From CAYYMH01 sp964472785 (GTDB taxonomy: Bacteria; Zhuqueibacterota; Zhuqueibacteria; Thermofontimicrobiales; Thermofontimicrobiaceae), in contig CAYYMH010000047.1 in the NCBI GenBank assembly GCA_964472785.1, positions 1-31,934 of the forward strand: DNA of 31,934 bases, read 5' to 3'. The translations under genes and the position numbers were made by a program. Positions within the stretch are counted from its first letter, which is position 1. Every line of letters starts with the position of its first letter. Of this stretch, positions 1 to 7,381 are shown in pieces. Below the pieces are notes generated by a model that had not been told where the DNA came from, searched no databases, and saw only the letters and a list, made by a program, of their open reading frames with translations.

Positions 1-16
1 AACGCATATATGCGTT
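1..16. repeat. REP-like palindrome inside the RAYT remnant
   Basis: The sequence AACGCATATATGCGTT is a perfect palindrome. Bases 17-22 (CCCTGC) suggest that the arms extend past the window edge. Its core ACGCATATATGCGT recurs exactly at 348-361. Confidence 0.6.
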
Positions 17-250
17 CCCTGCATTCTGCCGGACGACATGTTTTGTATCATGAATAATAATAATCCCATGCACATGATTCGGAATAATCACAAATTCATC
101 CAATTCAACGCCATCAAAATGATCCGGTATTTCCAGCCAATATTTTTTGGCAATTTCACCGCAGCGGTTCAAATCCATTGTTCCGTTGCTGATACGTCCG
201 AAATAATGTAACTTATCGTACGTGCAAATCGTCACAAAATACCAGCCCTA
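1..250 (-). pseudogene. REP-associated tyrosine transposase (RAYT, Y1_Tnp) remnant, cut by the window edge
   Basis: Reading down the minus strand from 250, the frame gives WYFVTICTYDKLHYFGRISN, then KKYWLEIPDHFDGVELDEF, then VIIPNHVHGIIII and continues off the left edge. PNHVHG is the HUH histidine motif of IS200-like/RAYT transposases, which are known to act on REP palindromes. The codon just before GWYFVT is TAG (248-250), where an intact homologue would continue upstream, so the N-terminus is lost and the copy is probably dead. The frame runs straight through the palindrome at 1-16. It lies downstream of cas3 on the same strand. Confidence 0.75.
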
Positions 251-343
251 TCCGGAATAATCATAATTTTTTTAATCGGTTTGGTTTTCGGTTATATACT
301 ATTTTTTTTAAATCCGCATCTGAACTTTGCCAGTTTAACTGTG

Positions 344-365
344 GGGGACGCATATATGCGTCCCC
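344..365. repeat. REP-like palindrome, second copy
   Basis: A perfect 22-bp palindrome: GGGG arms around the ACGCATATATGCGT core also seen at 1-16. It lies 94 bp upstream of the start-side end of the RAYT remnant and 99 bp past the cas3 stop, as expected of a REP/BIME element associated with a RAYT. Confidence 0.65.
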
Positions 366-463
366 TACATTATATTTGAATTATCGACAACGTTTTCAAA
401 TTCATCGGTCATGCCGATGTTGGAGATCGTAAGTATAATTGTTTTATTAGACTAAAAATACTA
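366..463. other. Gap between the palindrome and the cas3 stop
   Basis: No gene, clear terminator or CRISPR repeat is visible. A short open minus-strand stretch (27 codons between stops) is present but was not recognised. Confidence 0.4.
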
Positions 464-2905
464 CTACATAAATGTCTCAATTATGCTTAATCCCCGCTCA
501 AAATCGTAACTCGCTTTTGCTATTATAATGCTATCTTCAGTCATTATTCTTTCAAATTCACCATAATAAATTTTTAAAGTATATTTCGAAATTTCTTCAT
601 ATCCATTGCCTGTAAATTTACCATCTCTGAAGAAGTAACTATCGTGTTTTAGATTATTTAGAAATTCATCAGCAGTGATTTGAACCTTTTTTAGTCGAAA
701 AATTTGTGGTAAAACTTCTTGTCTATTATCATCAATATTTCTTGTCTTGATTCTTGGATTCAAATCTTCCTTATTATCAAATGGTTTCTCCCCAAATATC
801 ATATCGTCTCGAAATTTACTCCAAAAAGAAGCTTCACCATCAAAAAGTTCCAGCATTTCAGGATTATCATACACACTGTTTAGCTTTTCCTGTCCCCATT
901 TGAAAGAGTATACACCACCTTTTTTAATAGCTGCTTTTGTGTTTTCGAATATTCGTTTATTAAATTGTCTATAAACATCATTCTTTCTATTAGCAGAGTA
1001 ATACGGTGGGTAATCCTCTCCTGTATCAAAAACATGAAAAACATAGTGATGTGTTTCATCTTTCTTCATACATTGCCAGCAGTTACAATTATTGGAATTG
1101 TAAAAGCTTTGATTACGGTGTAATCTTCCAGCTCTTTGGAATAGAGCATCTAATGGTGCTAAATCAGCCATCATAACATCAAAAGAAAGATTTAAACTAA
1201 TTTCGATAACCTGTGTCCCTACAAAAATTAATCGTTTAAATGGATCAAAATTACATTCTTCACATAGTCGATTTTCCTCGTCCGTTAATTTCCGATTTGA
1301 TTTATTGACAGCCATCCAGATATTTAATAATTTTTCCTTTTTAGGTCTGTCAATTCTGGTAAATTGAGAGTGATATAAAAGTAATTGATCATCGGGATAT
1401 TTCTGTATCAAAAAGTTATAAAGACTTTTTGCTCTTTTTACTGTATTGACAACAATACAAATACTTTTTTTTGCATTTTCATCGATGATGGTTGAAACAT
1501 CACTATTAACAATTTCATTATCAATCGTTCTCGTATTGTGGTATTCAATTTTGTAGGGATGTTTTTCGTGGTTATCTTCATCTAGTCCGCTACTTGTATA
1601 GTGAATTGCATCTGTTAAAAATTTCTCTTTAATAATATTTGGAATTGTTGCGCTCATTATGAAATAGGGTATTTTCAATTCTCTCAGAATTTCACATAAA
1701 CAGTTAATCATACCTATTGTATGAGGATCGTAATAGTGCATCTCATCAATGATTACCAAACTGGTTTGAAGTGCCCCAAATGCTCTTGGTGCATATTTAT
1801 AACCATTTACTAAAGATAAAAGCAAATGATCAATGGTCGAAATATTGAAGGGGCGAATATAAAATGAATCCAAAAATATTTTGGATTTTAATTCAGATTT
1901 TTGCTCTTCATATTGTGTTTGCAGGAAATTGAATACTTCGGAATGATATAATCCTATCCATTGTTCAGGGATATTATATTCCTCAGAAAATTCTTTTAGC
2001 ATATTATTTGTTGTCGTTTGTGTAGGAAGTGTATAAATAATTCTATTTAGTTTGTGTTTTTTCCAAAGCTCACGTGCAAACAGAAGTGAAGATAATGTTT
2101 TCCCTTCCCCACAGGGTGCTTCTAATACAAAATGGTTAGCATTCGACTTTTCTTCTAATTTCTTAATTACTTGTCTCTGTGTGAAAAAAGGGATTTTATT
2201 CTGATCAATATTTTGAAATGCGCTATTAATTGATTCATAATCTGGTAAATCAGTATTAATGTGACTAATAATATTTATGTCTTCCGAACTCTCAAACTTA
2301 CTTGCAAAGACATCTGCACTTGTTAGTAAAAATAACAGATTACAGTAGAGCGCTTTAAAATAAACATTTATTGGATACTCTCTGCTAGTCCAATGCTTTC
2401 TTTTCATTTTTACGATTTTTTTATTGAAATAAAGAAAGTAATTAGGTAATTGATTGAAGTCAATTTTATCATTAAAGCCCAAGGATCGATTGAAATTAAT
2501 CAATTCCTCTTGATAAAATTGCGCCTTAAGATATGAATTATATTTGTTACCAGTCCCATTTGTCAATAACGAATGATGAGATATTGTGGCTAAAATCGGG
2601 GCTAATTCTTTTGTTTCTAAAGCCATAAAAAAACCGGCATAAGGTGCATGTGGTGGCAAAGATGGAATTTCTTTTCTTGCTTCTTCCTGCCACTTTTTTG
2701 TTGCTTTGCCAAAGTCATGATAATGAATAGCAATTTTAAGATTATGTTTGAAATCATCAAAGTCACAGTTTATTCTGTCACACCAATTCTTCATTATTTT
2801 TAAGTTGTTATCCCAGTAATATTCTGCAACTGTTTTACAATCAAGAATATGTTTCTCTAGGGTAGTTTTGCCATCACTTTTTGCCATTAATTTAAATAAA
2901 GACAA
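464..2905 (-). CDS. cas3: CRISPR-associated nuclease/helicase Cas3 (HD domain plus SF2 helicase)
   Basis: Cas3 is recruited by target-bound Cascade and unwinds and degrades DNA. The 813-residue frame has an N-terminal HD nuclease domain (H19, H63-D64 in HYHDFGK, H86, H110-H111). The SF2 helicase follows: Walker A APCGEGKT (263-270), DEMH box (387-390), SAT motif (418-420) and motif VI QRAGRLHR (590-597). All catalytic motifs look intact. A cysteine cluster (C607, C609, C612) lies just after motif VI. The start is taken as TTG at 2905, which overlaps the end of cas5 by 14 nt, because AGGAG lies 9 nt before it; the in-frame ATG at 2887 has no nearby Shine-Dalgarno. It is the last gene of the cas8-cas7-cas5-cas3 run, with decayed transposon sequence where adaptation genes might be expected. 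Confidence 0.95.
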   Translation of the reverse strand: MSLFKLMAKSDGKTTLEKHILDCKTVAEYYWDNNLKIMKNWCDRINCDFDDFKHNLKIAIHYHDFGKATKKWQEEARKEIPSLPPHAPYAGFFMALETKELAPILATISHHSLLTNGTGNKYNSYLKAQFYQEELINFNRSLGFNDKIDFNQLPNYFLYFNKKIVKMKRKHWTSREYPINVYFKALYCNLLFLLTSADVFASKFESSEDINIISHINTDLPDYESINSAFQNIDQNKIPFFTQRQVIKKLEEKSNANHFVLEAPCGEGKTLSSLLFARELWKKHKLNRIIYTLPTQTTTNNMLKEFSEEYNIPEQWIGLYHSEVFNFLQTQYEEQKSELKSKIFLDSFYIRPFNISTIDHLLLSLVNGYKYAPRAFGALQTSLVIIDEMHYYDPHTIGMINCLCEILRELKIPYFIMSATIPNIIKEKFLTDAIHYTSSGLDEDNHEKHPYKIEYHNTRTIDNEIVNSDVSTIIDENAKKSICIVVNTVKRAKSLYNFLIQKYPDDQLLLYHSQFTRIDRPKKEKLLNIWMAVNKSNRKLTDEENRLCEECNFDPFKRLIFVGTQVIEISLNLSFDVMMADLAPLDALFQRAGRLHRNQSFYNSNNCNCWQCMKKDETHHYVFHVFDTGEDYPPYYSANRKNDVYRQFNKRIFENTKAAIKKGGVYSFKWGQEKLNSVYDNPEMLELFDGEASFWSKFRDDMIFGEKPFDNKEDLNPRIKTRNIDDNRQEVLPQIFRLKKVQITADEFLNNLKHDSYFFRDGKFTGNGYEEISKYTLKIYYGEFERIMTEDSIIIAKASYDFERGLSIIETFM

Positions 2906-3824
2906 AGTTATCTTCTCCTAATTGAAAACAATCAACTTCTTGTTCAATCTTTTTAATTGGTATAGAACACACTTTTCTTTGCTCAATAGCAGGCTGATTT
3001 CTTAGAGCTATTGGAATATTAACAATAGTTGAATTGGAATACACGCCCGGTAACACTGAATGTATTCTATTTGTTTTATTGTTTGCCCCATGAATGTGCT
3101 CAATATCATATATGAACAATTCTACCAAATCATCACTTTCCCCACAATATAAAGGACGTTGTGGATTTTTTAATTTTTCTGAGATAGCTTCAAGTGAATA
3201 TTCTTCATTATTTTCTGAACACATAAAAACTGAATACGAAGCTTTAACTATTCTTTGGCGAGTTACCTGGGTCTTTTGCCAATATTTTGAAATATCATAT
3301 TTAGCAATATCATTCCCCCAAAAATCGTAAAGAAATTCCTTAATCTTGTCTCTATCCGCCAAAGTTAATTCAGAAAATCTATCAACCGAATCATCAATTT
3401 TTCCTTCTCTGAAAACTTTATATTTTCCACATTCTTTAACAATTTGTTTGACCAGTTCATCATTCGATAATTTTATATTATATTTCAGAAAATCAGTAAA
3501 TTTTTTGGGGATGTGTCGTTCTAAATTATCACTTCCTCTATTTCTCTTTAGAATATTTGAATAGTCATCGATTTTTATACCTTCCGCTCTTACAATAATA
3601 GAAAATCGAATATTTTTGTAAGCGTTGAAATATTCTGCTTCCAATTTTTGCTTTGCATATTCATTGCAAATTGTATGTAACGATGGTTTTCCCAATGCAT
3701 TTAATATTAATCCAAAAAGTGTTGGCGGTGGTGGAAAAGTGTATGTCAAATGACTATTCACCGTTCCAAATTCTTTAAAAGAACACCAGAACGGTATGTT
3801 TATGTCAAATTTCAGTACTTCCAT
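2892..3824 (-). CDS. cas5: Cascade subunit Cas5 (type I-B, Cas5t-like)
   Basis: Cas5 caps the 5' handle of the crRNA in Cascade. The 310-residue protein opens with a RAMP-like strand (LKFDINIPFWCSFK) followed by PPPPTLFGLILNALGKP, the proline-rich turn and helix typical of Cas5 N-termini. It is longer than compact Cas5 proteins, so the C-terminal half probably carries the variable extension seen in I-B forms. The ATG follows the cas7 stop with no gap (TAA then ATG), so translation is probably coupled, and its 3' end overlaps the cas3 start. Subtype is inferred from the neighbours. Confidence 0.88.
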   Translation of the reverse strand: MEVLKFDINIPFWCSFKEFGTVNSHLTYTFPPPPTLFGLILNALGKPSLHTICNEYAKQKLEAEYFNAYKNIRFSIIVRAEGIKIDDYSNILKRNRGSDNLERHIPKKFTDFLKYNIKLSNDELVKQIVKECGKYKVFREGKIDDSVDRFSELTLADRDKIKEFLYDFWGNDIAKYDISKYWQKTQVTRQRIVKASYSVFMCSENNEEYSLEAISEKLKNPQRPLYCGESDDLVELFIYDIEHIHGANNKTNRIHSVLPGVYSNSTIVNIPIALRNQPAIEQRKVCSIPIKKIEQEVDCFQLGEDNFVFI

Positions 3825-4889
3825 TTATTCACCTAATAATTCATTTGTTAATGTATTAATTATCTCTCTTGGATTTTGACTAAATTTAATATTAGGAATG
3901 TTTTTCAGGATATTTTCTATATCATCTTGGTTAGTAAAAGTGCCTGGAATAAATCCAGCATATACTTTTGCACCTTTTATTGAAAGACAATCTTCAATAA
4001 TTGCCTTAAATCTTTCTTTGTTAATATTTCCTGCTTCATCCATTTCCAGCGCTGAAGCCAATCGGTTATTGTAATTATCCTGATATGATAATAAAATAAC
4101 ATCAGGATTTGTATTGGTCATTTCTCGACTAATGGAAGCAAAATCACTAATATTGCTAATTGCTTTTAAAACCGCCTTTACTCGTTTCATGCGTTCTGAT
4201 TCTTCTTTATCATTATGATTTTCATACTTAATATTATATCTGATCCCCCTTATTTTCGAACTTTTACCATCGCCAACTGTATCTGGCACTTCTTCAACAC
4301 CCAAGGCTTTTATATCAATAGAAATACTAACTCTATATAGATTTGAAATAAGTTGTTTATATGCAAGTGCTTGTCTAATATCATAAGGTGCACTAAATTT
4401 CTGGTCGCAACTCGGGCATGTTAGTTCTTTACCAACATCAATTTTTTTCTCTTTTTTTACATCAGTATCACCGTCCTTACCTGCACGTGCACTAAAAGGA
4501 TTGATTTTTTTATGACACTTTGGACATTCTATGTCATTTACTAATCTTAAAATTAAATCGGTTGTAATAGATGTTTTAAGTTGCCCTAAAGCAGGAGATA
4601 CTTTAACTGGGCTCCAACGTTTACTGCCTTTAGGCAACATGTAACCAAAAATATCACATAGCCAGCAGTTCTTAATATCGCCACAAGGATATTCAACAGT
4701 ACATTTATATACATCTGGATTTTCCCGTTGAATTGCTTTTCTTAGAGCATGTCTGACTGATTGACCAGAGATATAAGGTAATCCACTTTTATATGTTTTA
4801 ATTTCTTTTAAATTAGTACTTCCCTCTCCTGCATTTAAATTGGACAAATCAGTTTTAAATAGCCAGGTTGCAATAATAGCTTTTTTCAT
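3825..4889 (-). CDS. cas7: Cascade backbone Cas7 (Cst2/DevR-like) with cysteine-pair insert
   Basis: Cas7 forms the helical backbone that holds the crRNA spacer. The 354-residue protein starts with a RAMP strand and the segment LNAGEGSTNLKEIKTYKSG, then LPYISGQSVRHALRKAI, which matches the Cst2/DevR group. It has two cysteine features: C63, C69, C75, C78 around CWLCDIFGY, and a CPKC (122-125) / CPSC (158-161) pair separated by a lysine- and aspartate-rich loop, a probable zinc ribbon. GGAGG lies 6 nt before the ATG, and the gap to cas8 is 13 nt. Family placement is from remembered motifs, so subtype is less certain than the Cas7 call. Confidence 0.85.
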   Translation of the reverse strand: MKKAIIATWLFKTDLSNLNAGEGSTNLKEIKTYKSGLPYISGQSVRHALRKAIQRENPDVYKCTVEYPCGDIKNCWLCDIFGYMLPKGSKRWSPVKVSPALGQLKTSITTDLILRLVNDIECPKCHKKINPFSARAGKDGDTDVKKEKKIDVGKELTCPSCDQKFSAPYDIRQALAYKQLISNLYRVSISIDIKALGVEEVPDTVGDGKSSKIRGIRYNIKYENHNDKEESERMKRVKAVLKAISNISDFASISREMTNTNPDVILLSYQDNYNNRLASALEMDEAGNINKERFKAIIEDCLSIKGAKVYAGFIPGTFTNQDDIENILKNIPNIKFSQNPREIINTLTNELLGE

Positions 4890-4902
4890 TATAAACCTCC
4901 GT

Positions 4903-5226
4903 TTATTTTTCTTTGTGTTTGTAGTTTGCTGAGATTACTTTTGCACTCATAAATGAGACAAAATAATTTTTTAGCTCTTCAAATTCGTGATGTTCCAGTG
5001 CATTAAATAATAAAGATAATGCATCTTGGTCAATCCAGTTTTTAGTCGTTCCTTCTAATGCAGCCATTTTTGCTAAGCGAAACGTTGCATCTTCAAGAGC
5101 ATTTTTAAATTCATCTATACTTGATGCATAACCAAACTTGGTAAGCATTCCTACGTCGCTATGGAAACCATTTCCGATACTATTAGCCAATGATTTACAG
5201 GCTTCTTTTAGTTCATTTTCAAGCAT
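4903..5226 (-). CDS. cas11: Probable internally translated small subunit Cas11 (from cas8)
   Basis: Within cas8 and in the same frame, GAGGAGG (5232-5238) lies 5 nt before an ATG at residue 434 of Cas8. The product would be 107 residues, beginning MLENELKEACKSLANS and running to the Cas8 C-terminus; it is rich in helix-forming residues. In types I-B, I-C and I-D, an internal start in the large-subunit gene is known to give the small subunit that lines the Cascade belly, and no separate small-subunit gene is present here. The site is the best Shine-Dalgarno in the operon, which fits a subunit needed in several copies. Expression is inferred. Confidence 0.72.
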   Translation of the reverse strand: MLENELKEACKSLANSIGNGFHSDVGMLTKFGYASSIDEFKNALEDATFRLAKMAALEGTTKNWIDQDALSLLFNALEHHEFEELKNYFVSFMSAKVISANYKHKEK

Positions 5227-6525
5227 AAACACCTCCTCAAAAATTTTTTCAATAAAAATATTTCTAAAAATATTTAAGCTATTTATTGTAAACGGTGGAT
5301 TTTTCAAACTGTTTTTTGCAAATTGAAAAAGTCCATTTGAAATTTTATCTATTTCCAATTTTAAAATGCCCATTAAAAAACTGTCTATTTCATATTCAGA
5401 TGCATTACCATATGGAAAGCGGTTTAAAGCATCAGTCACTAGATATAATTTTTTATTATCAGAAGAGAATTGTGGCTTGAGTAAATTGTATATTTTATTA
5501 TTTGCGCTTATATGTTTAGTTTTAATTCCATTCCCTAAAAATATCCATTCTGCAAGATCATTAAATTCGTTTTCCTCAATATCCATGAAATTGAAGTCTA
5601 AATTCGTTACTTCTTCTTCATGATATTCATTTAAAATATTGTGTAATAATGCTAACATGCATCCGGCAATTGAGTTGTTAATATTACTAATGTTTTTTAT
5701 ATTATTAGAATATGAAGTTGTTTGTAGTGAGTCAAAATTAATTCGTTGCGTATCTAACGTTAGATTGTTCATGATTTTTTTTAGTAAATTTATATCAGAT
5801 GATGTTGGCAAAGACAAAATAGTATTTCCTTTTTTATCTTGAAAAAATGGAAGATAATAATTGAATAAAGAAAAAAGCGATAATAAAAAACAATTCGGGC
5901 ATACCTTTAAATTTTGCCTGCCATCACTTTTTGAGCTGATTCCATCTACGATATTGCTATGATGTTCACCTGTAATTGGATTCTGACCTTGTTTTAAATC
6001 AACTTCACTGTTTGTGCTATTACCACAAAAGATGCAATTTTTTTTGCCATTATCCATTTTTACCAATTTTTTAAATTCGTCTTGCTGAACAAAATTTAAA
6101 CCATAATTGATATAATTATTGGTATCGCTTAAATAACTAACTCTCATTTTCCAGATTTTTTGATGGTTGCTTAAATCACTAATATTATATTTTTTCAAAG
6201 GTGCCTTATCTTCAGTTTGAATTTTCTTTTTTAAGTTTACATCTTCTTTTGATGTTGGATATGGTTTGGGCTCTGAATAATTTTTTCTTAGCTCTTTGTT
6301 TATTATTTTAAAAGATGTAGAAAAATTATATGTTCCTTTAGCGGATAAATGGTGTAAGGTATCGGCAATCATTTGGTAAATATTCTCAGGTGCTTCGAAA
6401 TTAACACTATCATCTTTGTAATCAATTATGATTTGAGGATGATGTGTTTTTATTTGGATAGCAAGAATTGCCAATCCATTATTTATCCACACGTTGTTGG
6501 TGATATTAAATAAGATATTGTTCAT
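4903..6525 (-). CDS. cas8b1: Cascade large subunit Cas8b1/Cst1 (CXXC-CXXC)
   Basis: This is the large subunit, which recognises the PAM and helps recruit Cas3. The 540-residue protein has CIFC (164-167) and CPNC (209-212), the paired zinc-binding motifs that define the Cst1/Cas8 CXXC-CXXC group of the Tneap-type I-B system. The C-terminal ~107 residues are helical and appear to be made separately as Cas11 (internal start at 5226). The ATG has AAGG about 8 nt upstream, a much weaker Shine-Dalgarno than the internal one. First gene of the cas8-cas7-cas5-cas3 operon; the upstream 243 bp are shared with a divergent toxin-antitoxin pair. I found no convincing promoter on this strand. Confidence 0.85.
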   Translation of the reverse strand: MNNILFNITNNVWINNGLAILAIQIKTHHPQIIIDYKDDSVNFEAPENIYQMIADTLHHLSAKGTYNFSTSFKIINKELRKNYSEPKPYPTSKEDVNLKKKIQTEDKAPLKKYNISDLSNHQKIWKMRVSYLSDTNNYINYGLNFVQQDEFKKLVKMDNGKKNCIFCGNSTNSEVDLKQGQNPITGEHHSNIVDGISSKSDGRQNLKVCPNCFLLSLFSLFNYYLPFFQDKKGNTILSLPTSSDINLLKKIMNNLTLDTQRINFDSLQTTSYSNNIKNISNINNSIAGCMLALLHNILNEYHEEEVTNLDFNFMDIEENEFNDLAEWIFLGNGIKTKHISANNKIYNLLKPQFSSDNKKLYLVTDALNRFPYGNASEYEIDSFLMGILKLEIDKISNGLFQFAKNSLKNPPFTINSLNIFRNIFIEKIFEEVFMLENELKEACKSLANSIGNGFHSDVGMLTKFGYASSIDEFKNALEDATFRLAKMAALEGTTKNWIDQDALSLLFNALEHHEFEELKNYFVSFMSAKVISANYKHKEK

Positions 6526-6694
6526 GCCATTTTCCTTTTATTAAACAATGAAAATTTTATTTAAATCTATATTTGCAAGACTTCAAAACGATTGAAAAAA
6601 ACAGTAACTTAAAAGAAATCATGGCTAATGTTCCCCAAGAAACCTGGTTTGTTAAAATATTATGAATTGATAAAAAATGTTTTTAAAATTCATC

Positions 6695-6722
6695 TTGACA
6701 TTCTACTTTAAAATTATTAAAT
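6695..6722 (+). promoter_or_regulatory. Candidate promoter of the toxin-antitoxin pair
   Basis: TTGACA (6695-6700), a 16-bp spacer and TTAAAT (6717-6722) precede the antitoxin ATG by 46 bp. The -35 is perfect; the -10 matches at 4 of 6. It lies in the gap shared with the cas8 start. Confidence 0.42.
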
Positions 6723-6768
6723 TTTCAATAAATTGAATAACATAAATATAATTTCAAAGGTAACTACC

Positions 6769-7083
6769 ATGCTTATTAAAGAATTTGCTGACATAAAAAA
6801 TCCGGAAATCTGGGATCTGTCTGAAACTGACGACATTATCATCACCAGAGAAGGTAGTGATGATCAACGTGTATTGATTAATTTCAAAACCTATAGAGAT
6901 TTGAAAGAAATGCTACTAAAATTACAGCAACAGGATTCAGACTCAAAATCAGCAGATCAATTTAATTTCAATCCTCATTTACAAGATTTTATTGACATCC
7001 TGAATCATGATCAATTCGAGGATATAACCGATGAAGGAAATTACTTCCAAAACCTCGCCAGGAGTATAAAGCCAGGTGAATAA
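6769..7083 (+). CDS. Antitoxin-like protein upstream of a RelE/ParE toxin
   Basis: A 104-residue acidic protein, first gene of a two-gene cassette. I do not recognise the family; the N-terminal part (TREGSDDQRVLINFKTYRDL) could be a small DNA-binding or dimerisation fold and the acidic C-terminus a toxin-binding tail. The ATG at 6769 is preferred over an in-frame TTG at 6733 because AAAGG lies 8 nt before it. The stop overlaps the toxin start by 8 nt, the usual coupling of type II pairs. It probably neutralises the toxin and represses the shared promoter. The position, between a cas6-linked regulator and cas8 and on the opposite strand, is unusual. Confidence 0.65.
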   Translation: MLIKEFADIKNPEIWDLSETDDIIITREGSDDQRVLINFKTYRDLKEMLLKLQQQDSDSKSADQFNFNPHLQDFIDILNHDQFEDITDEGNYFQNLARSIKPGE

Positions 7084-7381
7084 GGTTCATATTGTCATAT
7101 CCTCTAAATTTAAAAAGTCCTATACAAAAATCATAAAAAATCTCACCGATAATCAGTCATTCCGTTTAGCAAAAGCACTCGACAATCTTAAACAAATTCT
7201 CACCGTTTTTCCAGAAAGTTTCCCCGTTATAATTTTTGATAAGCACTGCGAAATCCCCTTTCGAAAAGCAGTGATTGTAAAAAATTTTATTGTTGTTTAT
7301 CTATATCAAAAAGAAAAGGTTTATTTTATCGATATTTTTCATACAACTCAAAATTGGAAATCCAGATTAATGAGAGGTTAA
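7076..7381 (+). CDS. RelE/ParE-family toxin
   Basis: A basic 101-residue protein with the RelE/ParE pattern: helical lysine-rich N-terminus (SSKFKKSYTKIIKNL) and a C-terminal sheet EIPFRKAVIVKNFIVVYLYQ followed by VYFIDIFHTTQNW, where IDIFHTRQNP is the common form in ParE-type toxins. Whether it cuts ribosome-bound mRNA or poisons gyrase cannot be told. The start is GTG at 7076, inside the antitoxin end, with AGGAG about 11 nt upstream. Its TAA (7379-7381) overlaps the convergent stop of the WYL regulator by 3-4 bp, so read-through of either gene would make antisense RNA against the other. Confidence 0.8.
   Translation: MNKVHIVISSKFKKSYTKIIKNLTDNQSFRLAKALDNLKQILTVFPESFPVIIFDKHCEIPFRKAVIVKNFIVVYLYQKEKVYFIDIFHTTQNWKSRLMRG

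Noticed and set aside
366..450. A 27-codon minus-strand stretch reading NKTIILTISNIGMTDEFENV
   Set aside because: It looks protein-like but is bounded by stops, has no start and matches no family I know.
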